Source: Nocardiopsis sp. N85
GTDB lineage: Bacteria > Actinomycetota > Actinomycetes > Streptosporangiales > Streptosporangiaceae
Direction: 5' to 3'
Length of the DNA: 64,000 bases
Assembly (NCBI RefSeq): GCF_028882275.1
Contig: NZ_JARBUT010000006.1
Coordinates: forward strand, 1 to 64,000
This document shows positions 1 through 8,384 of the stretch, piece after piece. The notes under the pieces were generated by a model. It was not told the origin of the DNA. It searched no databases and saw only the letters and a program-made list of their open reading frames with translations. How positions within the stretch are numbered: position 1 is the stretch's first letter; every line of letters starts with the position of its first letter. The position numbers and the translations under genes are program-made.

Positions 1-126
1 CTCACCCTGGAGTGGAGCTCCGGCCGTGTGGAAGGCAACGTGTGTCGGATCAAGGCGCTCAAGAGGGCCGGGTACGGCCGTGCCGGGTTCGAGCTGCTGC
101 GCCGCCGCATCCTCGATGCGCCGTGA
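1..126 (+). pseudogene. ISL3-family transposase, C-terminal end (cut by window start)
   Basis: Frame 1 is open from the first base to a TGA at 124-126 and gives 41 residues. They contain the pattern W-S-S-G-x-V-E-G-x-x-x-R-I-K followed by GRAGFELLRRRIL, which is the usual C-terminal end of ISL3-type DDE transposases. The 5' part lies outside the window, so I cannot tell whether the transposase is whole. It sits at the left edge of the first integrase module. An inverted repeat for the IS end should lie in the next 100 bases, but I could not define one without the other end. Confidence 0.75.
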
Positions 127-248
127 CAGAGCGTGACGGCTTCACAGAAATTGGATCAGAGCCGTATCTACTGTCCGCTGTCATTCCTCCTTCTCTACGG
201 GGTTTGTAGGCTCTCCCGGACATCACGGCTCCTCACAGGAAGCGGTTC

Positions 249-728
249 ATGATCCCCCAGCCGCGCAACACCGCAGGCACCAGGTCCATCCCGGACGTCA
301 TCCGCGACCCCCGGCAGTGGTGGTGGGGCGTCCAAGGCGGAAACCCGAAAGTCGCTGAACAGGACATGCACGACCTCCGCCAGGGGCGTCCCCTGCAAGC
401 GGTCGCCCACCTGCGCCGGGGTCGCTTCATCCGGCAAGGGCTCCTGATCATGCACTTCGCCGCCGCCGAACGGCTCACATGGCGCAAATGGCGCCCGTTC
501 CTCACCTACGCCCCGCCCATCCCAGTGCCGCCCCCGATCGAAGCGGTCACCGTCCGAGAACCGTCCTCCTTCCAGGAACACCAACTCGGGGACGTACGCA
601 TCATCAACTTCCGGTCGGGGTCGCAGGAGTGGGAGATGGCCGTGGTCACCATCGACGCCCCCGTGGTCACCACGGCTCTGAGGGAAGCCGCATCCTGGTC
701 CGCCCCTCCCGCCCCAGGAGACCTTTGA
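249..728 (+). CDS. Hypothetical protein, 159 aa
   Basis: I do not recognise this family. The ATG has an AGGAAG ribosome site seven bases upstream, and codon use is typical of the high-GC genome. The protein is soluble, tryptophan-rich near residues 20-30 and proline-rich near residues 85-95, with no signal peptide or membrane segment. It lies between the transposase end and the 3' end of integrase 1 and converges with it. Its last codons run into the start of the duplicated integrase region: GACCTTTGAT at about 721 recurs at about 12,873. Only that tail is shared, because no copy of this gene precedes integrase 2. Confidence 0.5.
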   Translation: MIPQPRNTAGTRSIPDVIRDPRQWWWGVQGGNPKVAEQDMHDLRQGRPLQAVAHLRRGRFIRQGLLIMHFAAAERLTWRKWRPFLTYAPPIPVPPPIEAVTVREPSSFQEHQLGDVRIINFRSGSQEWEMAVVTIDAPVVTTALREAASWSAPPAPGDL

Positions 729-815
729 TCCGATGGCCGGCGACCTCCGCCCACGGGGAAACCCCAGGCCGGGCGGGGTGGACCCGCCGCGCGGCCCGGG
801 GCCCGGGGTGTCCAG

Positions 816-833
816 GTGCTCCTGGTGTGCTCC
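816..833 (+). repeat. GTGCTCC direct repeat, 11-bp period, beside integrase 1
   Basis: GTGCTCC occurs at 816-822 and 827-833, exactly 11 bases apart, just past the integrase stop. The same heptamer pair with the same period occurs on both sides of the tRNA-Arg fragments at 10.3 and 32.4 kb. That makes an arm-type recombinase binding site a reasonable reading. The matching place beside integrase 2 keeps one perfect copy (12,980-12,986) and one degenerate copy. Confidence 0.5.
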
Positions 834-842
834 CCCGTCCCG

Positions 843-2318
843 CTACCCGGCCGACACCGGGGTACCGCGCAGCAGCGCGGCGGTCGCCTCGGCCGCGGCC
901 TTGGCGACGTCGGGGTAGACCGACTGATACGTGTCCTGGGTGAAGTGCGTGGTCGCGTGGCCCAGCTCGGAGGACACCACCCTCACGTCCGTTCCCGCCG
1001 CCAGGGCGAGCGATGCGGCACCGTGGCGGAGTCCGTGCAAGGTGATGGGCGGGAGCCCGGCGGCCTTGGCGATGCGGCAGAACCAGTCACTGACCTGCCC
1101 CGGATGCCAGTCCGACCCGTCCTGGCGGGTGAACACCAGCCCCGTACCGGTCCAAGCGGATCCTGCTGCGAGGCGGTGTTCGTTCTGGAACCTCTTCCAT
1201 GCCCGCAGGATCTTGACGGTGTCGGCGTCCAGGGTGATCGTGCGCTGGCCCGCCGCGCTCTTGGGGGTCGAGGTGATCGTCTCCCAGGCCAGTTGCACAA
1301 CTTGGACGCGGATGTCGATCTGCCCGTCCAGCAGCCGGGTGTTCGCCCACGGCAACCCCACCGCCTCACCCCGGCGCAGCCCCTTGACCGCGATGAGGTG
1401 GAACATCGGGAACAACCACGTGTACCTCCTCGCATGGGCCAGGAAGGTACGGGTCTGCTCCGGAGTCCAGACCATCACCTCCCCCGGCACGGTCCCATCC
1501 TTCTCCCACCGGCGCACCCGGTCGGCCGTCCACACCAGGGGCCGTTTGCGGGGGCAGGAGGGCAGGCGCACGTGCGAGGCGATGTTCACCGTGACGGGCA
1601 GGTCCGGGGAGCGGACCGCGTCCGACAAAGCGCTGCGCAGCGTGGCCCGGATCCGATGCTTGGTCGACAGCGAGATCACCCGCCGCCCCCGCACCGACCT
1701 CCGCACCTGCGGGTCCTCGGATTCACGGCACTCCAGGATGTGCACGTTCGCCTCCTCCACCTTGGCGAACATCGCCTCCACTTGACGGGCCTGCAACCGA
1801 TCCACACGGACCTTCCCCAGATGCGGGACCAGGTACTTGCGGATGTGCCCGTCGTAGGAGGCCCGGGTTCCTTCCGCGAGGTCGGGCTTGCCGTCCAACC
1901 ATTCGCGCAGCCACTCCCCCACCAGCGGCGGCTCACGACGGGCATCCACACCAGCGCCGATGCGTTTACGGACCTCCTCCACCTCCGGCAGAGGCCGGCG
2001 GCCCTTAAGCGCGGCCTGAATCAGGTCCGCGACCTGGACTTCAAGCTCCGGCTCCCCTTCGGCCAGGGCCAGCAGCACCTTCACATGGTCGAGCTGGCGC
2101 CGGGCCTCCTCCTGCGAGGCCAGACCGCCCCTGCGCGCCTGACGACGCTTCCCCTCACCGGTGCGCGGCAGTTCGAGCTGGAACCACCAGTTCCCGTGCC
2201 GGGGATTCCACGCCCCGTCCTCACGCCGCAACCTCGGGCACCTCACCCCCAACGCCCGGCCACTGTTCTCCTCCCGACACCCACACCGCTTGAACACCGA
2301 CCCCTCAAACGCGCCCAT
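843..2318 (-). CDS. int: Tyrosine recombinase (integrase), copy 1
   Basis: This is a site-specific recombinase of 491 residues. The N-terminus has a Cys cluster (residues 12-28) typical of actinobacterial integrases, followed by an arm- and core-binding region (about 130-240). The C-terminal catalytic domain shows Arg315 or Arg316 in GLRRGEAVGL, His428 and Arg431 in HGLRH, His454 in LGHAT, and the nucleophile Tyr464 in DTYQSV. The chosen ATG aligns with the start of copy 2 at 14,471; an open frame upstream runs through excisionase DNA and is not needed. The gene should integrate or excise the element whose far junction is the tRNA-Arg fragment at 10,338-10,382. All catalytic residues are present, but its excisionase partner is broken. 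Confidence 0.93.
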   Translation of the reverse strand: MGAFEGSVFKRCGCREENSGRALGVRCPRLRREDGAWNPRHGNWWFQLELPRTGEGKRRQARRGGLASQEEARRQLDHVKVLLALAEGEPELEVQVADLIQAALKGRRPLPEVEEVRKRIGAGVDARREPPLVGEWLREWLDGKPDLAEGTRASYDGHIRKYLVPHLGKVRVDRLQARQVEAMFAKVEEANVHILECRESEDPQVRRSVRGRRVISLSTKHRIRATLRSALSDAVRSPDLPVTVNIASHVRLPSCPRKRPLVWTADRVRRWEKDGTVPGEVMVWTPEQTRTFLAHARRYTWLFPMFHLIAVKGLRRGEAVGLPWANTRLLDGQIDIRVQVVQLAWETITSTPKSAAGQRTITLDADTVKILRAWKRFQNEHRLAAGSAWTGTGLVFTRQDGSDWHPGQVSDWFCRIAKAAGLPPITLHGLRHGAASLALAAGTDVRVVSSELGHATTHFTQDTYQSVYPDVAKAAAEATAALLRGTPVSAG

Positions 2319-2326
2319 ACAGTCGC

Positions 2327-2506
2327 TCACCCCTTTTCCGTGGTGTTCGTACGCGCACCGCACCCGCACCCGCACCCGCACCCGCCGATGGTGGTGACGG
2401 AGGTGGTGGGAGTCTCCAGGCCGAGCAACCACCCCGCCTGAACCGGGCCCAGAACCACCGGCAACGAGGCGACCTCGACCAGCATCACCGGAGCATCCCG
2501 CTTCAC
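2327..2506 (-). pseudogene. Excisionase remnant lacking its helix-turn-helix
   Basis: A GTG at 2506 with a GGAGG upstream begins a 59-aa frame whose ends match the intact excisionase at 14,480-14,761. The middle 38 residues are missing, including the MerR/excisionase-type helix-turn-helix (R-T-T-V-Y-R-L-L) and the G-R-S-W-V-I-P strand. The deletion joins two copies of Leu-Gly-Leu, so it probably arose by slippage or recombination between short repeats in the DNA. The frame is kept, but the product cannot bind DNA in the usual way. It is followed after 8 bases by integrase 1. The (CACCCG)5 tract lies near its 3' end. Confidence 0.8.
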
Positions 2507-2520
2507 CACACCCACCTCCA

Positions 2521-3084
2521 CACCACCTCTGAAATGCGCGAACACGGCACGTGGCCCCGCTTCGGGCGGGGCACCACGCATCCACGCTCGACCTCGCCGA
2601 GGTGGTCAAGCGGATTCGACGGATTGCCCGTCCGATGGGAGAAGAACCTCGCCCCAGTACCCGTTAGATGAGGATTCGCCCCATTGCCACCACACACCCC
2701 TCCGGCACGGGAACCAGGGCTGGCCGGAGCGGGGCCACCAAACCGCCCGACCGCCCCGAGCGGCGCGCCCTGGGGGGACGGGGGCCGGACACGGCCGGTG
2801 AGGCCGACGTCGGGGCGCTGGTGGCCCCACACGCCCCAAACCAGGACCCCGGGCACGACGGCATCGGTGACCCCGTACAGGGCCGCGGACTTCCTCGCCC
2901 CCCGGGGCCGTCCGCTGGCCCAGGTTGTGGGGCCAGATGGAGCTGATCGGGTCTCGTCACCGGCGGGCGTCTTCCCATGTCGTCGTCTCGCCCTGATGAA
3001 CCCCGACGAAGACGCCCCCGCAGCCGATGCGACACCCGCCCAGCGATCTGCTCAGGCCCAGGGGTGTTGCAAAGTCGGTGATCG
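2521..3084. other. No convincing gene
   Basis: Several overlapping open frames exist on both strands, but none has family features or a good ribosome site. The sequence around 2560-2640 resembles the matching place upstream of excisionase 2 (about 14,790-14,880) and then diverges. I see nothing further in it. Confidence 0.5.
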
Positions 3085-3507
3085 ATGGGATCGTGCCTGG
3101 TTACAGGAGGGCGTCAGGATGAGCCAAGCCCCTTGAACGCGACAACGGAGCCCTGGCAGAAGGTCAGGAACTCTCACACCCCTGGCCTCACAAGGACTCC
3201 GTTGCGCTCCCAGTCTGCCACGCCCTCTCCTGCCCTGTGCGCACCCACGAACGAGGAGGCCGACCCCCGCCACCGGCAGGGACGGCGCCACCAGCTGGGC
3301 TGCATCGTCCTGATCGCCCTGTGCGCGATGCCGGCCGGGGCCCGTTCCCTGACCGCGATCGGTCAGTGGGCGGCCAACGCACCCCAGCACACCCTGACGC
3401 GGCTGGGAGCCCGCATCGCCTGCCCCGCACTGGGCATCCGTCGACCTCCCAGCAGCGCCACCATCCGACGCGTCCTGACCGGCCTGGATCCCGGAGCCCT
3501 GACACTG
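3085..3507 (+). pseudogene. ISAs1-family transposase, N-terminal remnant
   Basis: The frame encodes the N-terminal domain of an ISAs1-type transposase: D-P-R-H-R-x-G-x-R-H near residue 60, then a stretch containing L-C-A-M-P-A-G-A-R-S and A-I-G-Q-W-A. It resembles the N-terminus of the intact copy at 35,796-37,034 but is not the same element. The DDE catalytic region is absent. At about 3508 the frame runs without a stop into the 3' half of an XRE regulator gene, giving a chimeric open frame of 280 codons. The transposase start is uncertain. Confidence 0.7.
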
Positions 3508-3927
3508 CAACGTCAGCAGAACCTGGACCAGCGCCGGGAGGAAACGAGCCTGGACGTCATCCTGGATGAGTCGGTGCTGCTGCGCGTGGTCGGAGGTGCC
3601 GCCGTCATGCGGCGCCAGCTCGCCCGCATGGTGGAGATGGTCGAAGGCGCCAAGGCGACCATCAGGATCCTTCCTCTGGCTCAAGGAGTGCATGCCGGCT
3701 CCAGCGAGAGCTTCGTCATCTTGGACCTCCCGGGTGAGGCGTTGAAGCCCATCCCCTACATCGAGACGGTGGCCGGGGACCTGTACCTGGAGAAGCCGGA
3801 CGACATCGCCACGTGTGAAACCGCCTGGACCTATCTGGAGGGCTTGGCCCTGGACGCCGAGGACTCGGCGGCGAAGATCAGGGAGATCATGAAGGTCTAC
3901 GAGAAGGACGCGGAGGGCGGAGCATGA
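3508..3927 (+). pseudogene. XRE regulator remnant (DUF5753 C-terminal half)
   Basis: About 140 codons match the second half of DUF5753, the sensor domain of actinobacterial XRE regulators. Markers are the V-I-L-D-E-S-V-L-L-R-V-V-G-G segment, then the I-R-I-L-P-L strand and the D-L-Y-L-E-K segment. Compare the complete gene at 18,014-18,871. The N-terminal helix-turn-helix is gone and is replaced by transposase sequence. The stop overlaps the start of the DUF397 gene by four bases, which is the normal pairing for these regulators. The partner gene is therefore still in place while the regulator is broken. Confidence 0.75.
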
Positions 3928-4124
3928 CCAACACCGATGAGCAGTGGCGCAAGTCCAGCTACTCGAAGAACCAGGGCCAATGCGTCGAGGTCGCCGAGCT
4001 CGGAAGATGCCACGCCGTCCGAGACTCCCAGCACCCCGAACTCGGGCACCTGGACTTCTCCTCCGGGGAGTGGTTCGGCCTGCTCACTCCGATCAAGCAG
4101 CACCCTTCAGCCTTGAATCAGTGA
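3924..4124 (+). CDS. DUF397 small protein
   Basis: This 66-aa acidic protein has the DUF397 hallmarks: W-R-K-S-S-Y-S near the start, then C-V-E-V-A-E, V-R-D-S and P-E-L-G-H-L-D-F at about residues 35-50. Such proteins normally pair with an XRE-DUF5753 regulator, as in the whiJ/abaA-like loci of Streptomyces, where they act as small regulatory partners. The ATG overlaps the TGA of the broken regulator (ATGA), and GGAGGGCGGAGC precedes it. A second family member is at 18,903. With its partner truncated, this copy may be an orphan. Confidence 0.85.
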   Translation: MTNTDEQWRKSSYSKNQGQCVEVAELGRCHAVRDSQHPELGHLDFSSGEWFGLLTPIKQHPSALNQ

Positions 4125-4576
4125 CCCGCCGAGCGCAGCACCCGCACCACCTGGTCCAGGTGCTCCCGGGGAAAGAACAGGTGCGTGCTGCCGACGGCAC
4201 GCGCTCCCTCTCCCACCAGGTCCGGAAGAACGGGCCGCACCCACATCCACGATCCGGGTAACCCCCACTGGGACATGGCCAACCGCAGCTCCCCGTCCCG
4301 GACCAGCACCCTCATCAGAGTGTCGGTGGCGTCGGCGTCGATCTCCACCCACACCCGGCCGGTGAAGAACGCGACCCACCCCGGGTCCCCGGCCGGAAGT
4401 CCGGGGGCGTGCAGCGCCAACAGGTCCCCGTAGTCCTGGCAGCACGAGCGAGTCCCGATGCCGCGCTCCCACAGCAACCCGACCAGCGGCACGAGGTCGT
4501 CGTCAACGGGAACCGTGGAGCCGCGGGGTGTGCGCAGCGGTGTGCACGGGTGCAGCGGTGCGGGGACGGGGGACAT
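4118..4576 (-). CDS. Hypothetical protein, 152 aa
   Basis: I cannot name the family. The ATG at 4576 lies inside the upstream HAD-like gene and has GGAGG seven bases before it, which suggests translational coupling. The protein is soluble. It has a run R-G-I-G-T-R-S-C-C-Q-D-Y-G-D at about residues 40-52 and ends in a segment L-F-F-P-R-E-H-L-D-Q-V-V-R-V-L. It overlaps the HAD-like gene by 74 bases and the convergent DUF397 gene by a few. It is probably transcribed with the genes at 4503-6883. Confidence 0.6.
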   Translation of the reverse strand: MSPVPAPLHPCTPLRTPRGSTVPVDDDLVPLVGLLWERGIGTRSCCQDYGDLLALHAPGLPAGDPGWVAFFTGRVWVEIDADATDTLMRVLVRDGELRLAMSQWGLPGSWMWVRPVLPDLVGEGARAVGSTHLFFPREHLDQVVRVLRSAGH

Positions 4577-5129
4577 CGCCGGTCCTCCTCTCCTCGTTCT
4601 CCTGGTGCAGGACGGCGATCGCCCAGGTGCGCACCGCGTCGATGTGCTCGCGTTGGAGGCCCTGGTAGGGGTCGGGCTGGATGAGCAGGGTCGGGGCTCC
4701 GGAGTCCGCGCGGTCCTTGGCCCAGGTGTGGTCGAGCGGGGTGAAGTCGTCGTCGATCCATGCCAGCGGCCGCCGTTCGGCCCAGGTCGCGACGGTGTCG
4801 CGTTTCCACAGGTAGCCGTGGGGGTGGCGGGTGCGGGGGTGGTCGGGGTCGAAGTCGATGTGGTCCATGGGGGCCAGGCCCAGGCGGGGGCCGATGGCGT
4901 TGTGGGCGTCGGCCTGCCAGCTGGTGGCCCACACGGGGTGGGCCAGGCCCGTGGAGCGCAGCGCGGTGATCCAGGTGCCGTGTTCGGGGCGCAGCCACAG
5001 CGGGATGCCCGGTTCGCCGCGGTAGGTGACCCGGTGGGGTCGGTGCCGTGGGGGCAGGGAGCCGCTGGGGCCGGGGAAGGGGTTGAGGACGCCGTCCACG
5101 TCCAGGAGCAGGTACGGGGGGTGCCGCAT
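4503..5129 (-). CDS. HAD-like hydrolase domain protein
   Basis: The protein has 208 residues and starts with the HAD motif I, L-L-L-D-V-D-G-V-L-N-P (residues 7-17). It has a W-A-T-S-W-Q segment (about 67-72) at the place of motif II and W-I-D-D-D-F (about 125) at the place of motif IV. That is the pattern of small HAD-type phosphatases or nucleotidases found in actinomycetes. The C-terminal 30 residues are low-complexity and overlap the next gene, so the true end may be dispensable. GAGGA stands about nine bases before the ATG. The substrate is unknown. Confidence 0.75.
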   Translation of the reverse strand: MRHPPYLLLDVDGVLNPFPGPSGSLPPRHRPHRVTYRGEPGIPLWLRPEHGTWITALRSTGLAHPVWATSWQADAHNAIGPRLGLAPMDHIDFDPDHPRTRHPHGYLWKRDTVATWAERRPLAWIDDDFTPLDHTWAKDRADSGAPTLLIQPDPYQGLQREHIDAVRTWAIAVLHQENEERRTGDVPRPRTAAPVHTAAHTPRLHGSR

Positions 5130-5152
5130 GGTCGGTGTTCCTCTTCTCGGGT

Positions 5153-6067
5153 TCAGACGTGCAGGAGTTCGGCGGCTTCCCGGGTGTGGGCTCGCACGGC
5201 CCGCTCATAGGCGGGGTCGGTGGTGGGGTCGGCGATCCACTGGGCTGCCTGGGCCAGGTACCACTCCACGATCCACACCCGGTGCCAGCCCAACGCCCAC
5301 TCCTGGGCACACAGCCCGCCCCGGTCCGCCAGGGTCTGGGTGGGGCCGCCTTCTTCCACGTAGCGTTCCAGGAAGGCGCGGGCCCGGTCCGGGTCGGCGG
5401 GAGTGGTGGTGCCCTGCCAGGAGACCAGGTCCAGCAGGCCGGGGCCGCAGAAGGCGCGGGCCAAGTCGTAGGTGAACACCCGCCCGTCGGCCCGGACCAG
5501 GAGGCTGGTGGGGTGGAACTCGCTGTGCACCCACCCGAAAGGCCGCGCCATGGCGCCCTCGGCCCGCGCCGGGGCGGCCTTGTCGATCGCCTCCAGCATT
5601 TCGGCGATATCGGCGGCTCCGGGCCAGCGTCCGTGTTCGCGCAGCACGTCCAGGGTGCGCAGAGCGCGGGCGGGCAGAGACGCCAACCAGGCGGTGTCGC
5701 CGGGCGGCAGCAGGTCGGGGACGGCCACCGAGTGCAGGTGCACCGCCATGGCGGCCCCGTCGGCGTCGGTGGGCTCGCGGGCCGGCTCGCCCAGGTCCTC
5801 GATGAGCATGCCCAGGGTGGTGGTTCCCAGGACCGAGGCCAACACGCGGGGGACGCTCATCCCGGCCTGGCGGGCGGCGGTGAGCGCCTCGTCCTCATGG
5901 GTGAACGGCTCCCGCGCTGTTTTGAACACGGCGGTGTTCCCGTCGGGGAAGGTGAGTCGTTCGACGTGGGACAGCGCCCAGCTGTGCAGCACCTCGATCC
6001 CGGCCGGGGCACCACCCTGGCCGGTGGTGGCCTCGGTGCGCAGGCGGGCGATCTCGTCAGGGTTCAT
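5153..6067 (-). CDS. Aminoglycoside phosphotransferase-like protein
   Basis: The 304-aa protein has the APH/choline-kinase fold pattern: a nucleotide-binding N-lobe, then G-W-V-H-S-E-F-H-P-T-S-L-L-V (about 195-208) in place of the canonical H-x-D-x-x-x-x-N, and Y-D-L-A in place of the D-F-D motif. Asp is replaced by Glu and Asn by Ser, so kinase activity is doubtful. The ATG at 6067 begins M-N-P-D-E and is preferred to a start 23 codons upstream. The gene lies between the HAD-like gene and a 247-aa unknown in a minus-strand group. Resistance should not be assumed, since many such genes act on small metabolites. Confidence 0.75.
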   Translation of the reverse strand: MNPDEIARLRTEATTGQGGAPAGIEVLHSWALSHVERLTFPDGNTAVFKTAREPFTHEDEALTAARQAGMSVPRVLASVLGTTTLGMLIEDLGEPAREPTDADGAAMAVHLHSVAVPDLLPPGDTAWLASLPARALRTLDVLREHGRWPGAADIAEMLEAIDKAAPARAEGAMARPFGWVHSEFHPTSLLVRADGRVFTYDLARAFCGPGLLDLVSWQGTTTPADPDRARAFLERYVEEGGPTQTLADRGGLCAQEWALGWHRVWIVEWYLAQAAQWIADPTTDPAYERAVRAHTREAAELLHV

Positions 6068-6139
6068 GCTGATGCTCCAGATGTTCGGGGAGAGGCCGGG
6101 ACCCGCTCCGGCGCGAGTCCCGGCCCGATCATGCACCGG

Positions 6140-6883
6140 TCAGGCCGCGTCGCCGAAGGAGCGCACCGCCCTGATCCACTCGTCGCGGAACCCGGCCAGG
6201 TCGTCGCGGAAGCGGTCCATGGGGGTGCCGTAGGGGGCGACGACGCCGCCCTTCTGGGAGGGGGTGGACTGGCAGCCGTGCACCAGACGCCCGCCCAGAG
6301 CGGTGTGGGCCTTGATCGATTCGATGCGGCGGTTCTCGTTGAACAGGCCGCCGTGGAAGACCTCGTCCAGGGCCTGCACGGTGGCCTCGTCCAGGTCGTA
6401 GACCACGCGGGCGGTGTCGCCGAAGAACCAGGCCGGACCGACGATGGTGATGTTGCCGTCCTCATCGACCTTGTTCAGGGCGGTGAGGGTGGAGACCTCC
6501 GCCAGGATGCGCAGGTGCTCGACGGTGATGCCGGGCACGTCCAGGGTGGGCAGGTGCTCCTCCCGGAACAGGTAGGAGTACACCTGCCAGGCGACGGCGA
6601 GCACCTCGGCGGGGTCGTGGGTGGTGCGGGCGTGGGAGTCGATGAACTCCAGGGCCTGCTGCTCCAGGGCGGTGCCGGTGCTCTCCTGGACCGGCAGCAT
6701 GTGGGCGGTGACCATCTCCCAGTCGATGATCCGCCAGCCGGTGGAGTTCAGGCGGAAGAAGTAGTCCTCGGGGGTGATGTGCAGGGCGGTGCCGTCCACG
6801 GTGATGCCGGGGAGGCGGTTCCATCCCGGGGCGAAGCGGTGGTCGGGCAGCTCCAGGGTGAACGGAGCGAGCGTGACAGGCAA
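6140..6883 (-). CDS. Hypothetical protein, 247 aa
   Basis: I do not recognise this protein. It is soluble, with no signal peptide, and rich in short hydrophobic strands. It includes P-E-D-Y-F-F-R-L-N (about 39-47), a segment A-E-V-L-A-V-A-W-Q-V (about 92-101) and a Gly-rich loop near residue 207. It is the first gene of the minus-strand group 6883-4118 and is divergent from the XRE-TPR gene at 7062, which may regulate it. The spacing to the downstream phosphotransferase is 72 bases. Confidence 0.6.
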   Translation of the reverse strand: MPVTLAPFTLELPDHRFAPGWNRLPGITVDGTALHITPEDYFFRLNSTGWRIIDWEMVTAHMLPVQESTGTALEQQALEFIDSHARTTHDPAEVLAVAWQVYSYLFREEHLPTLDVPGITVEHLRILAEVSTLTALNKVDEDGNITIVGPAWFFGDTARVVYDLDEATVQALDEVFHGGLFNENRRIESIKAHTALGGRLVHGCQSTPSQKGGVVAPYGTPMDRFRDDLAGFRDEWIRAVRSFGDAA

Positions 6884-7061
6884 GGTCCCCTCCTACGGTG
6901 AGACGGGTCTGCGGTCAGCCGAGATCAGCGCGACGGCAGATCCCGGGCTGCTCCTCACATTCCTGGAAGGACGGGATTTCGACATCCCCGGGACAGGTAT
7001 CCCCATCATGGGTATGGTCTTGAGCGCCCGTTCAGTGTTCGCAGGTACGGCAGGAACCCCC

Positions 7062-8384
7062 ATGACCGCGTACCGGCCGCCGACCGCCTTACCGGCCTCG
7101 TTTCTTGATCGCCGTGACGTTGTGGCGGCGCTCTCCCGACACGACTTCGGCGTGGTCTTTCGTATCGCCCATGCCGAGGTCCCTCTCAGTTACGCCCAGA
7201 TCGCGCAGGCCTGCGATATCAAACCCGAGCGGGTCGGACTACTCGCCCGGGGGCAGGGCAGAATCACCACGTTCGAGAAGATCGTCTCCCTCGCGGACGC
7301 TCTGCGCATTCCCGGTCATATGGTCGGTCTGGCACCACGCCCTTGGGAGCGTGGTGGGGAAGGCGACAACGTGCGCAGAAGAGAATTCCTAGCGGCTTCG
7401 GCAGGAACCGGATTGGCCGTGGCGCTCACCTCCGCCGTATCGGTAAAGGCGAGGGGACGGCTCGGAGCCGATGACGTCGAACGTCTGCGTGATCGGACTG
7501 CTCGATTGCGCCGCTTGGACGACATCCTCGGCGGCGGGGACACCCGCCGGGTCTACCTCGGGGAATACCAGTCGACCAAGCGGTTGATGCGGGAGTGCAA
7601 CTACAGCGAGGAGACCGGCCGTTCTCTCCTTTCGGTCCTGGCCGAGCAGGCCCAGCAGGCGGGGTGGGCGGCCTTCGATGCCGGACATCACGATGATGCA
7701 CGAGGCCTGTACGAGGAGAGCCACCGCGCCGCAGCCGAAGCCGGAGACACGGCTCTGGCCGGCAACGCCTTGGCCTACCTCGCCTACCAGGACCGCGAGC
7801 CCCACGTGGCCGCGCACATCGCCTCTCAGGCCTGCGACACGGTGGACGAGCACGCGCCCGCAACAGTCCGTGCTCTGCTGCACGAGCGCCACGCCTGGGC
7901 TCGGGCGGTCGCGGGCGATGTCGCCGCCACCGAACGCGCTTTGGAGGCGGCGCGGGATGCCCTTGCTGCGGCTGATGGGGAAGAACAGCCCGGTTGGTCG
8001 TCGTGGGTGGACCACACCGAGCTGGGGATCATGACCGGCCGGTGCTGGACGGAACTCGGCCGCCCTCTGCGGGCGGTTCCGGTTCTGGAGGAGGCGCTCG
8101 CGGGTTTCGACGATGCGCACGCCAGGGACAAGGCGCTGTACTCGTCGTGGCTGGCGGCCTCCTACCTGTCCGCAGGCGAAGTGGAACAGGCCGCCGCGGT
8201 CGCCTCTCAGGTGTTGGAGCTGTCGATGGGGGTTGCGTCGGTGCGCCCGCGCCAGAGACTGGAACCGGTTCTCCGGCGCCTGCGGGCGCACCACGATCTC
8301 CCCGAGGTCACCGCGGTCTTGGAGTTGGCCCAGAGCGGTCAGGGACCCTCCGGTGCGGTGGTGTCGCTGATCCAGGCCAGGTAG
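7062..8384 (+). CDS. XRE-family regulator with TPR-like C-terminal domain
   Basis: The 440-residue protein has an N-terminal lambda-type helix-turn-helix (about 25-85, with A-Q-I-A-Q-A-C-D-I-K-P-E-R-V). A segment R-R-R-E-F-L-A-A-S-A-G follows near residue 105, then a long helical region of TPR-like repeats. This layout is common in actinobacterial regulators whose repeats sense peptides or protein partners. The R-R-R-E-F-L piece looks like a twin-arginine signal but is normally an internal linker in this family. The ATG at 7062 starts M-T-A-Y-R-P-P; longer starts run into the intergenic space. It is divergent from the group at 6883 and converges with cutA, overlapping it by 46 bases. Confidence 0.8.
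   Translation: MTAYRPPTALPASFLDRRDVVAALSRHDFGVVFRIAHAEVPLSYAQIAQACDIKPERVGLLARGQGRITTFEKIVSLADALRIPGHMVGLAPRPWERGGEGDNVRRREFLAASAGTGLAVALTSAVSVKARGRLGADDVERLRDRTARLRRLDDILGGGDTRRVYLGEYQSTKRLMRECNYSEETGRSLLSVLAEQAQQAGWAAFDAGHHDDARGLYEESHRAAAEAGDTALAGNALAYLAYQDREPHVAAHIASQACDTVDEHAPATVRALLHERHAWARAVAGDVAATERALEAARDALAAADGEEQPGWSSWVDHTELGIMTGRCWTELGRPLRAVPVLEEALAGFDDAHARDKALYSSWLAASYLSAGEVEQAAAVASQVLELSMGVASVRPRQRLEPVLRRLRAHHDLPEVTAVLELAQSGQGPSGAVVSLIQAR

Larger units (their letters stand above)
717..2520. repeat. Integrase-excisionase module, copy 1 of 2
   Basis: The stretch from just before the integrase 3' flank to upstream of the excisionase start is repeated at about 12,868-14,780. The flank GACCTTTGAT(C/T)CGATGGCCGG, the integrase and the ribosome-site region of the excisionase are all shared. 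The two integrases have the same length (491 aa) and are identical at most positions. The clear difference is a 114-base deletion in the excisionase of copy 1. Copy 1 also has five CACCCG units at 2361-2390, where copy 2 has two at 14,514-14,525. Confidence 0.85.

Noticed and set aside
2361..2390. (CACCCG)5 as a phase-variation switch
   Set aside because: The unit is six bases and stays in frame, and it lies in an already broken excisionase gene.
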